64,000 nt of DNA from Synergistaceae bacterium (GCA_017449135.1 JAFSKE010000011.1:1-64000), one strand, 5' to 3'; positions 33,236 through 42,919 are shown, numbered from the stretch's first letter. The notes: generated from the sequence alone by a model not told the origin. Numbers and translations: made by a program.

Positions 33236-34491
33236 ATGAATGGACGAAAATTTTAGACTGCTGTCCCGGTTTATTATGCTGCGTAATAAATGCTAAGGGA
33301 AAATTATTATATGCCTCGTTAGGTTATAAAAATATTGCTGCAAGGTTATTCGGGCATACATGCAAAGAAGGCGGAAATTATCCCCCGATGATTACTGACT
33401 TCGACAAAACTTTACACGATGTTTTAATGCTTGCATGTCTTGGAAAACCGAGTGCAATAGAATTTACAGAACATGACAAGATTTGGGAAATAACAGCATC
33501 TCCGTTGAGAGTCAGTGCTAAAAATGTTGACGGCGTAGTAATTAAAATCAGTTCCGAAAATAAAAATCCTGCCGCTAAAAATCTTCCGCCAGTGATTCAA
33601 AGCAACCCGGAAATTTTAGACTCTGTTCCTTTCAGGGCATGTGTAGTTGATTCTCACGGTGGGATTCTTGCAGTCAATAAATTTCTGTCATCATCAGCAA
33701 AAACTAATTTAACCGGAAAAAATATAATTGAGTTTATTAATCACGATACAAATTCAGGTTTACTCGGAATAATTAATAAATCTTCAGGCTGTATCGAATG
33801 CAAAATTCATGATATTGAAGCCGGCAAAAATTTTTATGACTTCTCAAACGAAATTTATCTCGACGAAGAATATAACGATTCAAATACGGCTGACTTAATC
33901 AAAAATAAAGATGTTGATGTCAGACTTCACGCAAGCCCGATTAAATGGAACGGCAAAGACTGCGTTATGATAACTTTTGAAGATATTTCAGAACTTCAAA
34001 ACACTAACGAACAGTTACGAAGGATTTTAACATTCGACAATTACAACGGAATCTTAAATCGCAGAGGAATGGAACACGCAATAATTCACAAACTGTCCGA
34101 AGCAATTAAAAACACCGAACATTTAAGCCTCATAATGATTAACATTGATAATTTTTCGTCATTAAACGAAACACGAGGATATTCAAACGCTAACAGAATT
34201 TTAAGGGGATTTGTGAACATCATGAAAAAATATTTGTCTGAACATGGGCAAAATATAATTTCTCATTGGGGCGGGGACGAATTTATGATTCTCTTAAACT
34301 GTTCGGGGGCTGCTGCGGTGGTTTTGGCAAATGAAATCCGTGAGAAAACTACGACATTAAAAATCAGTGCAGGCGTTGCGGATCTTTCAATCGGAGGTTA
34401 TTCGGGAATGAATGATTTTATTGCTGCTGCATATGACGCAATGATTGAAGCAAAAGTTTCGGGAGGAGAACGGACAATCCTTTCAAAATGA
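33232..34491 (+). CDS. PAS-domain diguanylate cyclase
   Basis: Makes the second messenger c-di-GMP from GTP. The 419-residue protein has two PAS-like segments (residues ~1-110 and ~120-255) followed by a GGDEF domain with an intact HWGGDEFMILL motif (~343-353). No RxxD inhibitory site precedes GGDEF, so it probably lacks product inhibition. No membrane segment is seen, so a cytoplasmic redox or ligand sensor is likely. It is coupled by 4-bp overlaps to galE and ksgA, an odd place for a signalling gene. Confidence 0.88.
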   Translation: MNEWTKILDCCPGLLCCVINAKGKLLYASLGYKNIAARLFGHTCKEGGNYPPMITDFDKTLHDVLMLACLGKPSAIEFTEHDKIWEITASPLRVSAKNVDGVVIKISSENKNPAAKNLPPVIQSNPEILDSVPFRACVVDSHGGILAVNKFLSSSAKTNLTGKNIIEFINHDTNSGLLGIINKSSGCIECKIHDIEAGKNFYDFSNEIYLDEEYNDSNTADLIKNKDVDVRLHASPIKWNGKDCVMITFEDISELQNTNEQLRRILTFDNYNGILNRRGMEHAIIHKLSEAIKNTEHLSLIMINIDNFSSLNETRGYSNANRILRGFVNIMKKYLSEHGQNIISHWGGDEFMILLNCSGAAAVVLANEIREKTTTLKISAGVADLSIGGYSGMNDFIAAAYDAMIEAKVSGGERTILSK

Positions 34492-35273
34492 TAGCCTTAA
34501 AGAGATTCGGACAGAATTTTTTAATTGACGTAAATATTTTAGGCGAAATTATTTCACGTTCAAACCCGAATGAAAATGATAACGTTCTTGAAATCGGCCC
34601 CGGACACGGAGTTTTGACAAGGGAAATTCTTAATAGAAACGTTAGAAATCTTTATGCCGTTGAACTTGACGAAAGATTAAAACCTGAACTTGAAAAATTT
34701 TCGCAAGCCAATAACGCACTAAAAATATTTTGGGCAGACGCAGTTAAATTTAATTATTCAACATTAAATCCATTTCCAAACAAGATAATCGCAAACATTC
34801 CTTATAACATAACAACGCCTTTAATCTGGGAATTGCTAAAATTTTCGACTTCGGGGCTTAAATATCATTTATATATGCTTCAAAAGGAATCAGCTTTGAG
34901 ACTCACCGCAAAACCTGACACAAAAGAGCGTTACCCCTTAGGAATTACGATTGAGGCAATGGGACACGCAAAAATTGTTAAAAATGTCTCGCGAAATTGT
35001 TTCAGGCCTGTTCCAAAAGTTGACTCAGCACTCGTTGAAATTATTGTAGAGAAAAATTTTGAGCTTGCGAATAATAATTTATGGTCGGAACTTCTGCACA
35101 AAAGTTTTTCACAAAGACGCAAAACACTTGTTAATAACTTAAAAGATTTTTACGGAATTAATTTTCATGACGTTCTCAATGACTTAAAAATTAACGAAAA
35201 TATCAGAGCCGAAGATCTCGAATGTGAAGAATGGCTGAAAATTTATGAAAAAATAAAATATGATGTAGTATAA
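34488..35273 (+). CDS. rsmA: 16S rRNA (adenine(1518)-N(6)/adenine(1519)-N(6))-dimethyltransferase
   Basis: KsgA/RsmA dimethylates two adjacent adenines in helix 45 of 16S rRNA. The 261-residue protein has the family start RFGQNFLIDVNIL, the SAM motif VLEIGPGHGVLT and the catalytic NIPYNITTPLIW (~103-114), plus FRPVPKVDSALV. It overlaps the preceding gene by 4 bp. Confidence 0.96.
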   Translation: MIALKRFGQNFLIDVNILGEIISRSNPNENDNVLEIGPGHGVLTREILNRNVRNLYAVELDERLKPELEKFSQANNALKIFWADAVKFNYSTLNPFPNKIIANIPYNITTPLIWELLKFSTSGLKYHLYMLQKESALRLTAKPDTKERYPLGITIEAMGHAKIVKNVSRNCFRPVPKVDSALVEIIVEKNFELANNNLWSELLHKSFSQRRKTLVNNLKDFYGINFHDVLNDLKINENIRAEDLECEEWLKIYEKIKYDVV

Positions 35274-35316
35274 TGAATAACGAATTTTAGAATTTACAGG
35301 AGGAAATTTTTTTATT

Positions 35317-36330
35317 ATGGCTGTAAGAGTTGCAATTAATGGTTTCGGGAGAATTGGCCGTCTTGCCTTTCGTCAGATGTTCGATGCAGAGGGTTACGAA
35401 GTTGTAGCTATCAATGACCTTGTAGCACCCACAATGCTTGCTCACCTTCTCAAATATGACACGACACACGGACGTTACAAATATTCAGTAGCAGGCGATG
35501 ACGAAAAACACACCGTAACTGTAAACGGAAAAGAAATCAGAATTTACGAAGAAAAAGACGCTGCAAATCTTCCTTGGGGAGAATTAAAGGTTGATGTCGT
35601 TCTTGAGTGTTCAGGATTCTACACATCAAAAGCAAAGGCCGAAGCACACATCAAAGCAGGTGCAAGAAAAGTTGTAATTTCAGCACCCGCAGGAAAAGAC
35701 CTTCCGACAATCGTTTTCAACGTAAACCACAAGACGCTTAAACCCGAAGACACTGTTATTTCAGCCGCATCATGCACAACAAACTGCCTCGCTCCTATGG
35801 CAAAAGCATTAAACGATCTCGCTCCTATCGTTTCAGGATTCATGACAACAGTACACGCTTACACAGGCGATCAGATGATTCTTGACGGCCCTCACAGAAA
35901 AGGTGATTTAAGAAGAGCAAGAGCAGCAGCATGTAACATCGTTCCTAACTCAACAGGTGCAGCAAAAGCAATCGGACTTGTTATTCCCGAACTTGACGGA
36001 AAACTTGACGGAGCAGCACAGAGAGTTCCGACACCGACAGGATCAACAACAATTCTTGATGCAGTTGTTAAAGGAACATGGACAAAAGAACAGGTCAACG
36101 CTCAAATGAAGAAAGAAGAGACAGAATCATTCGAGTACAATGAAGATCAGATCGTTTCTTCGGACATTATCGACAGCACCGCAGGATCAATTTTTGACGC
36201 AACACAGACAAAAGTTAAACCTGTAGGCGATGACATGACCCTTGTGCAGGTAGTTTCATGGTATGACAACGAAAATTCATACACAAGCCAGATGGTCAGA
36301 ACAATCAAGTATTTCTCAGAACTTAAGTAG
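35317..36330 (+). CDS. gap: Glyceraldehyde-3-phosphate dehydrogenase
   Basis: Glycolytic/gluconeogenic NAD-dependent enzyme. The 337-residue protein has [15 protein letters not shown], the catalytic Cys in [15 protein letters not shown] (~153), and [18 protein letters not shown] at the C-terminus. The ATG follows AGGAGGAA. A TATAAT overlaps the ksgA stop (about 35268-35273), so gap may have its own promoter. Codon use is visibly more uniform than in neighbours, as expected for a highly expressed gene. A strong terminator follows. Confidence 0.97.
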   Translation: MAVRVAINGFGRIGRLAFRQMFDAEGYEVVAINDLVAPTMLAHLLKYDTTHGRYKYSVAGDDEKHTVTVNGKEIRIYEEKDAANLPWGELKVDVVLECSGFYTSKAKAEAHIKAGARKVVISAPAGKDLPTIVFNVNHKTLKPEDTVISAASCTTNCLAPMAKALNDLAPIVSGFMTTVHAYTGDQMILDGPHRKGDLRRARAAACNIVPNSTGAAKAIGLVIPELDGKLDGAAQRVPTPTGSTTILDAVVKGTWTKEQVNAQMKKEETESFEYNEDQIVSSDIIDSTAGSIFDATQTKVKPVGDDMTLVQVVSWYDNENSYTSQMVRTIKYFSELK

Positions 36331-36378
36331 TTTTTTTTCATTTTTCATATTATCTCTCTTTTTTATTTTTTTTCTTTT

Positions 36379-36411
36379 CTCCTGTTCGTTAAATCGGGCA
36401 GGAGTTTTTTT
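36379..36411 (+). terminator. Intrinsic terminator of gap
   Basis: Stem CTCCTG (36379-36384) with CAGGAG (36399-36404) followed by seven T residues. Confidence 0.88.
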
Positions 36412-36417
36412 GTGCGT

Positions 36418-36423
36418 TATAAT
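36418..36423 (+). promoter_or_regulatory. -10 element before the AI-2E permease gene
   Basis: TATAAT lies just downstream of the gap terminator and ~42 bp before the next start codon. No convincing -35 is visible. Confidence 0.45.
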
Positions 36424-36464
36424 AATCCTCGTTATATTTTTTTACGGGAGATGAAAAAGTTTTC

Positions 36465-37574
36465 ATGAAAATGCTTCTTGGCCTTATAATTTTTCTGTCG
36501 TCTATTGCTTTGTGTTCGGTTCTTCACCTTGCGAGCAATGTTTTTATTCCGCTTGTAATAGCATGGTTTATTCTTCAAATGCTCCGACCGGTCATTAAAA
36601 TCGGAAAAACTTTAAGGCTGAACGCATGGTTGAATGTGATTCTTGTTTTCTCGATTTTAACTTGTATCGGGCTTGTCGGATTCAAATTTATAGCTGCTCA
36701 GGTCGTTGAATTTGCAAATGTCTATAACCTTTTTTCCGAAAAATTAATTGAATGGTTTTCAAATTTAATGCAGGCTTTGAGTGTACCTTCCGAAGCAGTC
36801 AGAGATTTTAACTGGATGGGGATTTTGAAGGACAACGCGAAAAATATTTCGTCATTGATTATTGCACTTTCAAGCAAATTTGTGATGACATTCGTTTTTC
36901 TTATGTTTATGCTAATTGAAGCTCCGTATCTTGACGAGAAAATCGAAAAAGCCTTCGGGAAAAATGCTAAGAGAGTCAAAAAAATTTTATTCACGATTTC
37001 AGAACAGGTCAGCCAATATTTAAGTACTCTTGCTCTTATAAGTTTTGCTACAGGAGTTTGTGCGTGGCTTGTCTTAATGATTTTCGACGTAAAACTTGCA
37101 GCGGGCTGGGGAGTTTTAACGTTTTTGTTAAATTTTATTCCGACGGTGGGCTCAATAATAGCTACGATTCCTCCGGTTGTAATGTCAATAATTCAATTTT
37201 CGCCGGGACTGTTTAAGCCGTTTTTAGTTTTACTTTCATTAACAGCAATTCAAATTACAATCGGAAATATAATCACGCCTAAAGTTGTCGGAGATCGTTT
37301 AGGTGTAAGCCCTGTTGTGATTTTGTTATCGTTATTATTATGGGGAATGATTTGGGGAATACCCGGAGCATTGTTATCAACTCCGATAATCTCAATTATA
37401 AAAATTATCTGCGAGAATATCCCTGCACTTCAATCAATAGCAGTTTTAATCGGCAGCGGGGAATCAGTGCGAAAAATTCCAGAAACTAATCCAGAAAAAA
37501 AATTGAAAGTCGAAAAAGTCGTTAATAACGTAAAAAATAAAATCACCGCAACTGCAAGGAAAGTACGTAAGTAA
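36465..37574 (+). CDS. AI-2E/PerM-family membrane transporter
   Basis: The 369-residue protein has about eight membrane helices and the PerM pattern: the N-terminal pair of helices, a soluble middle segment (~80-125), then LNFIPTVGSIIATIPPVVMSII and a C-terminal block ending in IPGALLSTPIISIIKIICEN. Family members are proposed efflux or antiport permeases (some for autoinducer-2, others Na+/H+). The substrate is unknown. The tail is basic (KNKITATARKVRK). Confidence 0.92.
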   Translation: MKMLLGLIIFLSSIALCSVLHLASNVFIPLVIAWFILQMLRPVIKIGKTLRLNAWLNVILVFSILTCIGLVGFKFIAAQVVEFANVYNLFSEKLIEWFSNLMQALSVPSEAVRDFNWMGILKDNAKNISSLIIALSSKFVMTFVFLMFMLIEAPYLDEKIEKAFGKNAKRVKKILFTISEQVSQYLSTLALISFATGVCAWLVLMIFDVKLAAGWGVLTFLLNFIPTVGSIIATIPPVVMSIIQFSPGLFKPFLVLLSLTAIQITIGNIITPKVVGDRLGVSPVVILLSLLLWGMIWGIPGALLSTPIISIIKIICENIPALQSIAVLIGSGESVRKIPETNPEKKLKVEKVVNNVKNKITATARKVRK

Positions 37575-37582
37575 AAAAAATA

Positions 37583-37622
37583 TCTCCCCTTGATTGCAAA
37601 AATTTGAGGGGAGATGTTTTTT
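37583..37622. terminator. Bidirectional terminator / short repeat hairpin
   Basis: Stem ATCTCCCCT (37583-37591) with AGGGGAGAT (37608-37616), T-run on the plus side and A-run on the other. It separates the convergent permease and DUF815 genes. The stem is the CTCCCC core of the dispersed repeat family, so a repeat seems to serve as terminator. Confidence 0.8.
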
Positions 37623-37629
37623 GTTGGAA

Positions 37630-38847
37630 TTAGATTTTTTTTCCTAACAGATAATCTACATATTGCCTCGCTGCTCGTCCTGTCATTCCTCCGTGTCGGA
37701 TTTCCCACCTGTCAGAACCCGAAATTAATTTCTCTTCGTCAATCTCAAGTCCCGATTTCTTCGCTAATGTTTTCACGATTTCATGATAATTTTGACGTGT
37801 CGGGCTTGAATAATTTATCGCAATTCCAAATCTCGATGCAAGCGACAATTTTTCCTCGACAGTGTCAGACCTGTGAATGTCTCCGTTGTGTTCCATGTCG
37901 TCCCTGTCTTTCCAGATTTCCCGCACTATATGCCGCCTGTTTGACGTTGCATAAATCAAAATATTTTCAGGTCTCGTCTCTATTCCACCCTCGATTATTG
38001 CCTTGAGATATTTGTAATCGCTTTCGTTTTCCTCGAATGAAAGATCATCAATGAAGATTATGAATTTGTAATTTCGCCCTCTCAATGCTCCCGTCAATTT
38101 CAAAATTTCGCGGAATTGATGTTTGTAAATTTCTACAATCCTTAAACCTTCAATAAAATATTCGTTCAAAAGTGCTTTAATGCTTGTCGATTTTCCCGTT
38201 CCTCCGTCGCCGTACAACAAAACATTATTCGCAGGTCTACCGGAAATAAATGCTTCGGTGTTTGAAATTAATTCCTGTTTTTGAGCTTCATAACCGACTA
38301 TGTCAGAAAGTTTTACATCGCCGACATTTTGATTTTTCACTGGAATTAATCTGTTGTTGTCAAGTCTGAATGCCTTATTCAGTGCAAACATTCCAACGCC
38401 GTAATTCCTGTAGAAACCTGTAACGTATTCGTAAAATTCTTCGGGGGTTTTTGAGGCTGCAAGCAATTTTGAAAATTCACAGATCGGAGAATAATTTTCG
38501 ATTTTTTCATGGCCGACAAAATTTTGAATTATATTCATGCTTTGATGCTGCAAATTAAAAAGTTTCATGAATAAAGCAAAATCATTCATTACTAAATATT
38601 TTAATGAACCTTCGGGGGGATTTTTTCTCTCACATGAAAGCGAAAAAATATTCTCGTTGCTCAATATAAAATGTGTTAGGAAATTTTGCCATAAATTACC
38701 GTTCGCATAATTATTTTCGTGTGAAATTTCGATTATCTTGTGAATCAATTTATAAATCTGCTCGGAATTATTCGCACTGATTGAATTTGTAAACAAAACC
38801 GGAATACTATCGGCTGCGGCATTATAAACTAACAAAACTGACTGCAT
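37630..38847 (-). CDS. DUF815-family AAA ATPase
   Basis: The 405-residue protein has Walker A YGDGGTGKSTSI (~212-222) and Walker B FIIFIDDLSFEE, then a sensor motif IYATSNRRHIV; these match the DUF815 ATP-binding proteins found widely in bacteria without a known function. The N-terminal ~150 residues are variable. It lies 13 bp after the tandem secreted-protein genes at the 3' end of the envelope operon, so its presence there may be incidental or point to a cytoplasmic assembly factor. Confidence 0.85.
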   Translation of the reverse strand: MQSVLLVYNAAADSIPVLFTNSISANNSEQIYKLIHKIIEISHENNYANGNLWQNFLTHFILSNENIFSLSCERKNPPEGSLKYLVMNDFALFMKLFNLQHQSMNIIQNFVGHEKIENYSPICEFSKLLAASKTPEEFYEYVTGFYRNYGVGMFALNKAFRLDNNRLIPVKNQNVGDVKLSDIVGYEAQKQELISNTEAFISGRPANNVLLYGDGGTGKSTSIKALLNEYFIEGLRIVEIYKHQFREILKLTGALRGRNYKFIIFIDDLSFEENESDYKYLKAIIEGGIETRPENILIYATSNRRHIVREIWKDRDDMEHNGDIHRSDTVEEKLSLASRFGIAINYSSPTRQNYHEIVKTLAKKSGLEIDEEKLISGSDRWEIRHGGMTGRAARQYVDYLLGKKI

Positions 38848-38860
38848 AAATTTTTCTCCT

Positions 38861-39610
38861 TTACCTTGAAATATGAATCTCTCCGAGCCAATAATATCCC
38901 CATGCCCTCGACTGTTGAGCTAAAATCGGCATATCCTGTTCATACCATTTGAAATTCGTTTGACGCAATAATCTTTTTATTTTCATGTTCTCACGGATTA
39001 ATGCGTTCACTGGTCTTTGACTTTCACGAACGTTAATTTGATGCCAGCCGTTTCCGACCCAAACATAAACAACTTTTGGGCTTTTTCCTTTCCATGCTAC
39101 GGGGACTGCGGGATTATCTAAAACTCCGATTCGATCGACAGAGCCTTTCCAGTTTCCAATCATCATAAAATCAGATCTAAATGTCCAATCGGGAATATAT
39201 GTTGAATAATTTTGTCCCTGAGCCATTTGCGAGCGTGTGAAATTTCGCTGCTGAACCGCTACAATTTCATTGCTTGGAAGCCGTCTTAATTCCGAAACCT
39301 GTGCATCGCTTACCCATTTTGTTAATCCTGCCATTGAAGGTATCACAGAGCCTACAACATAATTTGTTGCGACAAGATTTGGCCCTTCAGAAGTTCCGTA
39401 TACCCACATTCCGTCAGAATTTTGTTTTACCGGGTAACCGTCAAGGGTTATGTACCAGTCTTTAGGCATGTTGTAAGGTTTATAAACGTAAAATGTCATT
39501 CCCGAATACGGAGACTCTGGAACTAACAACGGCTCCGTAATATAACGTTTTGCATCGGCAGTTGAAATTGTCAAAAACAAAATCGAAACAACAAGCAAAA
39601 ATTTTTTCAT
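38861..39610 (-). CDS. Secreted protein, paralog of the upstream neighbour
   Basis: The 249-residue product has a signal peptide (residues 1-20, cleavage before KRYIT). It is a clear tandem paralog of the preceding gene: both share MxFYVYKPxNxxKDxYxTxDG, then GxWxYG, TNYVVGSVIP, and near the C-terminus the VDRI-LD-P-PVAWKG-P-VVW blocks and an ending WGYxWLGxIxI. No family is known to me. The 2-bp gap to its partner indicates coupled translation. Confidence 0.72.
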   Translation of the reverse strand: MKKFLLVVSILFLTISTADAKRYITEPLLVPESPYSGMTFYVYKPYNMPKDWYITLDGYPVKQNSDGMWVYGTSEGPNLVATNYVVGSVIPSMAGLTKWVSDAQVSELRRLPSNEIVAVQQRNFTRSQMAQGQNYSTYIPDWTFRSDFMMIGNWKGSVDRIGVLDNPAVPVAWKGKSPKVVYVWVGNGWHQINVRESQRPVNALIRENMKIKRLLRQTNFKWYEQDMPILAQQSRAWGYYWLGEIHISR

Positions 39611-39612
39611 TC

Positions 39613-40389
39613 TTAATACTCCCTCTCAATAAAAATCTGTCCGAGCCACTGATACCCCCACATTCTCGCATATTGCGAAAGAACATAAGAGTCCTCATCA
39701 GTCCAGTGAAGAAGATTTACTTTATTCGTGTGAACAGTTAAAGCATAACTTTCACGCCTCAAAATATTTAACGCCGTTACACTTCCCGATTTTGCGTTTA
39801 ACTGTCTCCATTGTAAGCCTGTCCATGCGAAAACAACATCGGGATATTCTCCTTTCCATGCTACGGGAGTTTTAGGTTTGTCGAGAATTGCAATTCTGTC
39901 AACGCTCTTTTGCCATTTTCCAAGAGACATGAATTTTGAATTTTGAGTCCAGTCAGCTGCATTCGGAGTTAAATTGACGGATTCATAAAATTTTGCCGGT
40001 TGTGAAGGAGGCATGTAACGTATTCTTGAAGTTTTTGATTCATTTAGCTTTTCAACTTGCGGAGTATCAATAATCGGTGCAACTGATGAAATTTTCGGGT
40101 CATAAGGTTTTAATCTCACAACTGTAGGAATTACAGAGCCTACGACATAATTAGTTTTTGTAATTCCGTTTTTGTCGTAAGATCCGTAATGCCAAATCCC
40201 TTTTGAATCTTTATACACTAAAAATCCGTCGTAAGTTACATAAAAATCTTTGTGAAGATTCGCAGGCTTATAAACGTAAAAATTCATTGATTGATATGCA
40301 GGCTGATTAACTAAAATCGATTTCTCTGCACATAACGCAAAATTCACGCTCAACATCACAAATATAAAACTCAAAATTAACTTTTTCAT
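39613..40389 (-). CDS. Secreted protein, paralog of the downstream neighbour
   Basis: The 258-residue product has a signal peptide (cleavage after LCA, residue ~20). It shares with the following gene the YKP-KD-DG N-terminal block, the NYVVGSVIP motif, and the C-terminal block DRIAILDKPKTPVAWKGEYP followed by WxGxxWxQxNxxxG. The conserved Trp and Tyr residues suggest a compact beta fold that binds carbohydrate or peptidoglycan; this is a guess. It follows the TPR protein gene after a 2-bp gap. Confidence 0.72.
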   Translation of the reverse strand: MKKLILSFIFVMLSVNFALCAEKSILVNQPAYQSMNFYVYKPANLHKDFYVTYDGFLVYKDSKGIWHYGSYDKNGITKTNYVVGSVIPTVVRLKPYDPKISSVAPIIDTPQVEKLNESKTSRIRYMPPSQPAKFYESVNLTPNAADWTQNSKFMSLGKWQKSVDRIAILDKPKTPVAWKGEYPDVVFAWTGLQWRQLNAKSGSVTALNILRRESYALTVHTNKVNLLHWTDEDSYVLSQYARMWGYQWLGQIFIEREY

Positions 40390-40391
40390 TT

Positions 40392-41873
40392 TTAATTTTC
40401 TCCCTGTCCTACAGGCGGAATATAAATTTCAGGAATCGTCCCGGGATCTGAAGGATATTGTCCAACAGGCGGCAGATATTCATTTTGTCTTTGAGGATTC
40501 TCGTCCGGCTTTTCAGGCGTTTCTGTTTTTTCTGTCGTTTTCGGCGGGCGTTCCTCAAGAATTATTTTAGGTTGAGTCTTTTCAATTTTTTCAGGCTCTT
40601 TTGGTTTTGGTTTCGGCTTTACGTCCTGAGAAACATTTTGCTGATTCCTTCGAGATTGTCGGCGAGTCTGTTTTTGAGGCTGTGTCTCGGTTTTAGTTTC
40701 TGTTTTTTGTTTAGTCTGCTCGACTTTCTCAACTTTTTCAACTTTCTCTTTCTCTTTCTTCTCGACTTTTTCAGGTTTTTCTGTTTTAACTTCTGTCTGC
40801 TTTTTTTCCTGTTTCTTCTCTGACTCTTTAACTTTAACTTGAGTTTTTTCCTTCTTTTCCTGATTCTTTTTTCTGTCCGACTGCTTTATAACTCTCACTG
40901 CAACATTTTGCCTCTTAGTTTCTGTCTGAATCGTTTTCTTTGACTCTTTAGCTTTAACTTGTGTTTTTGTTTCTGTTTGAACTTTCGGAGCTTGAGCAAC
41001 AATTTTCTGTCCGGGTTCGGGAGGATTATATAACGGAACATCGGCACGAATAACTTTGTCGCGCTCTAATTCTTCGGGTTCATAAGCTACATTTTCAGCG
41101 ACGATTCTTTCAGGACTCGGCGGAATATAATACGGGTCAATCTCTCCTGCGGTTTGAATTTCATTGCGTGAAGGAGGTACATAAATTCCGGGTGCGTATG
41201 GGTCTCCGTCTAAAGGATTCGTTCCGGGTTCTGGAGGCGTGTAAACGGGAACTTTTGGCAGTTCGGGATCGTTAGGGGCTGAAGGAAAATTTCTTCGGTC
41301 TCTCGCAGCAGGCGAAACTGTCGTAACTCCCCGTGATGTTGTCTCAACAGGATAAACTCTTGCAGGGCGTTTGGGATCCCATAAAGGAGTCTTCTCGCTG
41401 TCATTGGGATAATAAACAACTCTCGATAAAGGATCAAAAGCAGGATCAATCTTCACGGCCTTTGAATAAAAATATTGTGCCTGATAAAATCCGCCGTTTT
41501 TTTCGTGCCATACTCCGTACCAATACCAGACATTAGGATCGTTTTTGTTTTCCTGAATTGCACGAAGCAAAAATTTTTTTGACTCTTCGTATCTGTCCTG
41601 ATTCAATAATTCTATTGCCTTTTGCAAAGAACTTTGACGAGGTGCTGAAACTTTTTTAGCGGCAGTTTTCTTTGTTGCTTTTTTGACTGTCGATTTTTTT
41701 TTCGTCGTTTTCTTTTTAACAGGCGTTTTCTTTTTCGTGTTGTCAGTTTTAGGCTGCGTTTCCTGTTTAGGCTGTTCAAAATAAGGCATGTACGGCGTGC
41801 TGTCGTCATCTTCAGCGTAAACAGGATTAATTATTAAAATCAATATGCTTAAAATCAATAAAAACTTTTTCAT
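40392..41873 (-). CDS. Secreted TPR protein with a long Lys/Glu/Pro-rich tail
   Basis: The 493-residue protein has a signal peptide (cleavage after VYA, residue ~20), a Lys/Thr-rich linker (~45-75), two TPR-like units (QKAIELLNQDRYEESKKFLLRAI and VWYWYGVWHEKNGGFYQAQYFYSKAVKIDP, ~83-145), repeated YxPPxPG motifs (~200-290), and then ~190 residues of Lys/Glu/Thr/Gln low complexity before PPVGQYPSDPG. The repeated PPV/PPE motifs suggest an extended wall- or pilus-associated region. It overlaps the next upstream gene by 4 bp. Confidence 0.75.
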   Translation of the reverse strand: MKKFLLILSILILIINPVYAEDDDSTPYMPYFEQPKQETQPKTDNTKKKTPVKKKTTKKKSTVKKATKKTAAKKVSAPRQSSLQKAIELLNQDRYEESKKFLLRAIQENKNDPNVWYWYGVWHEKNGGFYQAQYFYSKAVKIDPAFDPLSRVVYYPNDSEKTPLWDPKRPARVYPVETTSRGVTTVSPAARDRRNFPSAPNDPELPKVPVYTPPEPGTNPLDGDPYAPGIYVPPSRNEIQTAGEIDPYYIPPSPERIVAENVAYEPEELERDKVIRADVPLYNPPEPGQKIVAQAPKVQTETKTQVKAKESKKTIQTETKRQNVAVRVIKQSDRKKNQEKKEKTQVKVKESEKKQEKKQTEVKTEKPEKVEKKEKEKVEKVEKVEQTKQKTETKTETQPQKQTRRQSRRNQQNVSQDVKPKPKPKEPEKIEKTQPKIILEERPPKTTEKTETPEKPDENPQRQNEYLPPVGQYPSDPGTIPEIYIPPVGQGEN

Positions 41874-42919
41874 TTTCCTGTGATTCCTGTCCTCTTAACA
41901 ACTAAATCTTTTAACGTTATAGGTTCCTTTCTGTTATCTCTAATAACTCTGACGATTGCATTATCTTCGTAAACTTTTATAACTTTGACTTTTCCAATTA
42001 CCTTTGGCAGAACTACAACGGGATTGTCGGGCGTTACTGTAACATAAGTGTCCGAGCGAATGACATCGAGAACTTCGCCGACTTTCACACCGTCATAAGC
42101 ACCGTTTGCAAAATATCCGATTGAAACTATGTAATCTCTTCTTTTTCGTGTTGATGTTGCTGTCGGAGCTAAAATCCTTCCAAGCGTGATATAAGAACTT
42201 GAAAAATTATCGTTGGCCATTAACTCTGCATTAGGTTCGTTGCTTCGGATTACGTTTCTTACCTGACGCATTGATTGATTGCAGGCTTCGTTGATTGCGT
42301 TTTTGATTGCCTGCCAGTGTGAAGTTCCTCTAAACTGATCCCACGTGGGGCGAGACATTTTTTGACCTTTGTATGGCTGTCTCGTTAATCCAAATAAATC
42401 CAGTCCGTATTCAAAAGGAATCCCTAAACCTGAAATTGCTTCGTCAAACCAGAAAACATCTTCAGCAGAGTCAAGCGTGAATCTTTTACTTGTCCCCCTG
42501 ACATTTCGCACGGCCATTTCCTGAACTTTTGAACGGTCGTAAACTCTAAGCCTGATTAATGCCCTCCCTGTTTGAGCAGTTCCCAAGACATGACGTTCTT
42601 TCATTATTGCACTGAATAATTCAAGCTGAACGGCCATGTCATCACCTCGCCTCGAACCTGAAAGCCAGCGATTCATTCCTTCTTCGTCTAAAACTCTCGC
42701 TTCAACCAAAGGCGAATTTTTTAATACCTGCTCAAGATATTCCGACATTTTTTGCTCAAGAACATTATAGGGATAATATTTGCTTTCCCAGACTTCAAGC
42801 TCAGTTGAATTTATTGTCGGAAAAATCACGATTGATATTTTTCTCGGTGCAGAGGCGTTTGAGACTTCGACATTGAAAAATAAAATTAAAACCGTAAACA
42901 CAAACAAAAATTTTTTCAT
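41870..42919 (-). CDS. Secreted protein with FlgT-like C-terminal domain
   Basis: I place the start at ATG 42919, which overlaps the upstream stop as ATGA; the longer frame to 42973 would add 18 residues before the signal peptide. The ~349-residue product has a signal peptide (MKKFLFVFTVLILFFNVEVSNA) and a body beginning KISIVIFPTINSTELEVWES, similar to CsgG/FlgT-type N-terminal domains. The C-terminus (PKVIGKVKVIKVYEDNAIVRVIRDN) resembles the FlgT C-terminal SH3-like domain. It may build an envelope-spanning structure. Similarity is weak. Confidence 0.65.
   Translation of the reverse strand: MKKFLFVFTVLILFFNVEVSNASAPRKISIVIFPTINSTELEVWESKYYPYNVLEQKMSEYLEQVLKNSPLVEARVLDEEGMNRWLSGSRRGDDMAVQLELFSAIMKERHVLGTAQTGRALIRLRVYDRSKVQEMAVRNVRGTSKRFTLDSAEDVFWFDEAISGLGIPFEYGLDLFGLTRQPYKGQKMSRPTWDQFRGTSHWQAIKNAINEACNQSMRQVRNVIRSNEPNAELMANDNFSSSYITLGRILAPTATSTRKRRDYIVSIGYFANGAYDGVKVGEVLDVIRSDTYVTVTPDNPVVVLPKVIGKVKVIKVYEDNAIVRVIRDNRKEPITLKDLVVKRTGITGK

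Noticed and set aside
40458-40823. Plus-strand hydrophobic ORF
   Set aside because: It is the mirror of the Lys/Glu-rich low-complexity tail on the minus strand (Phe/Leu in reverse), not a gene.
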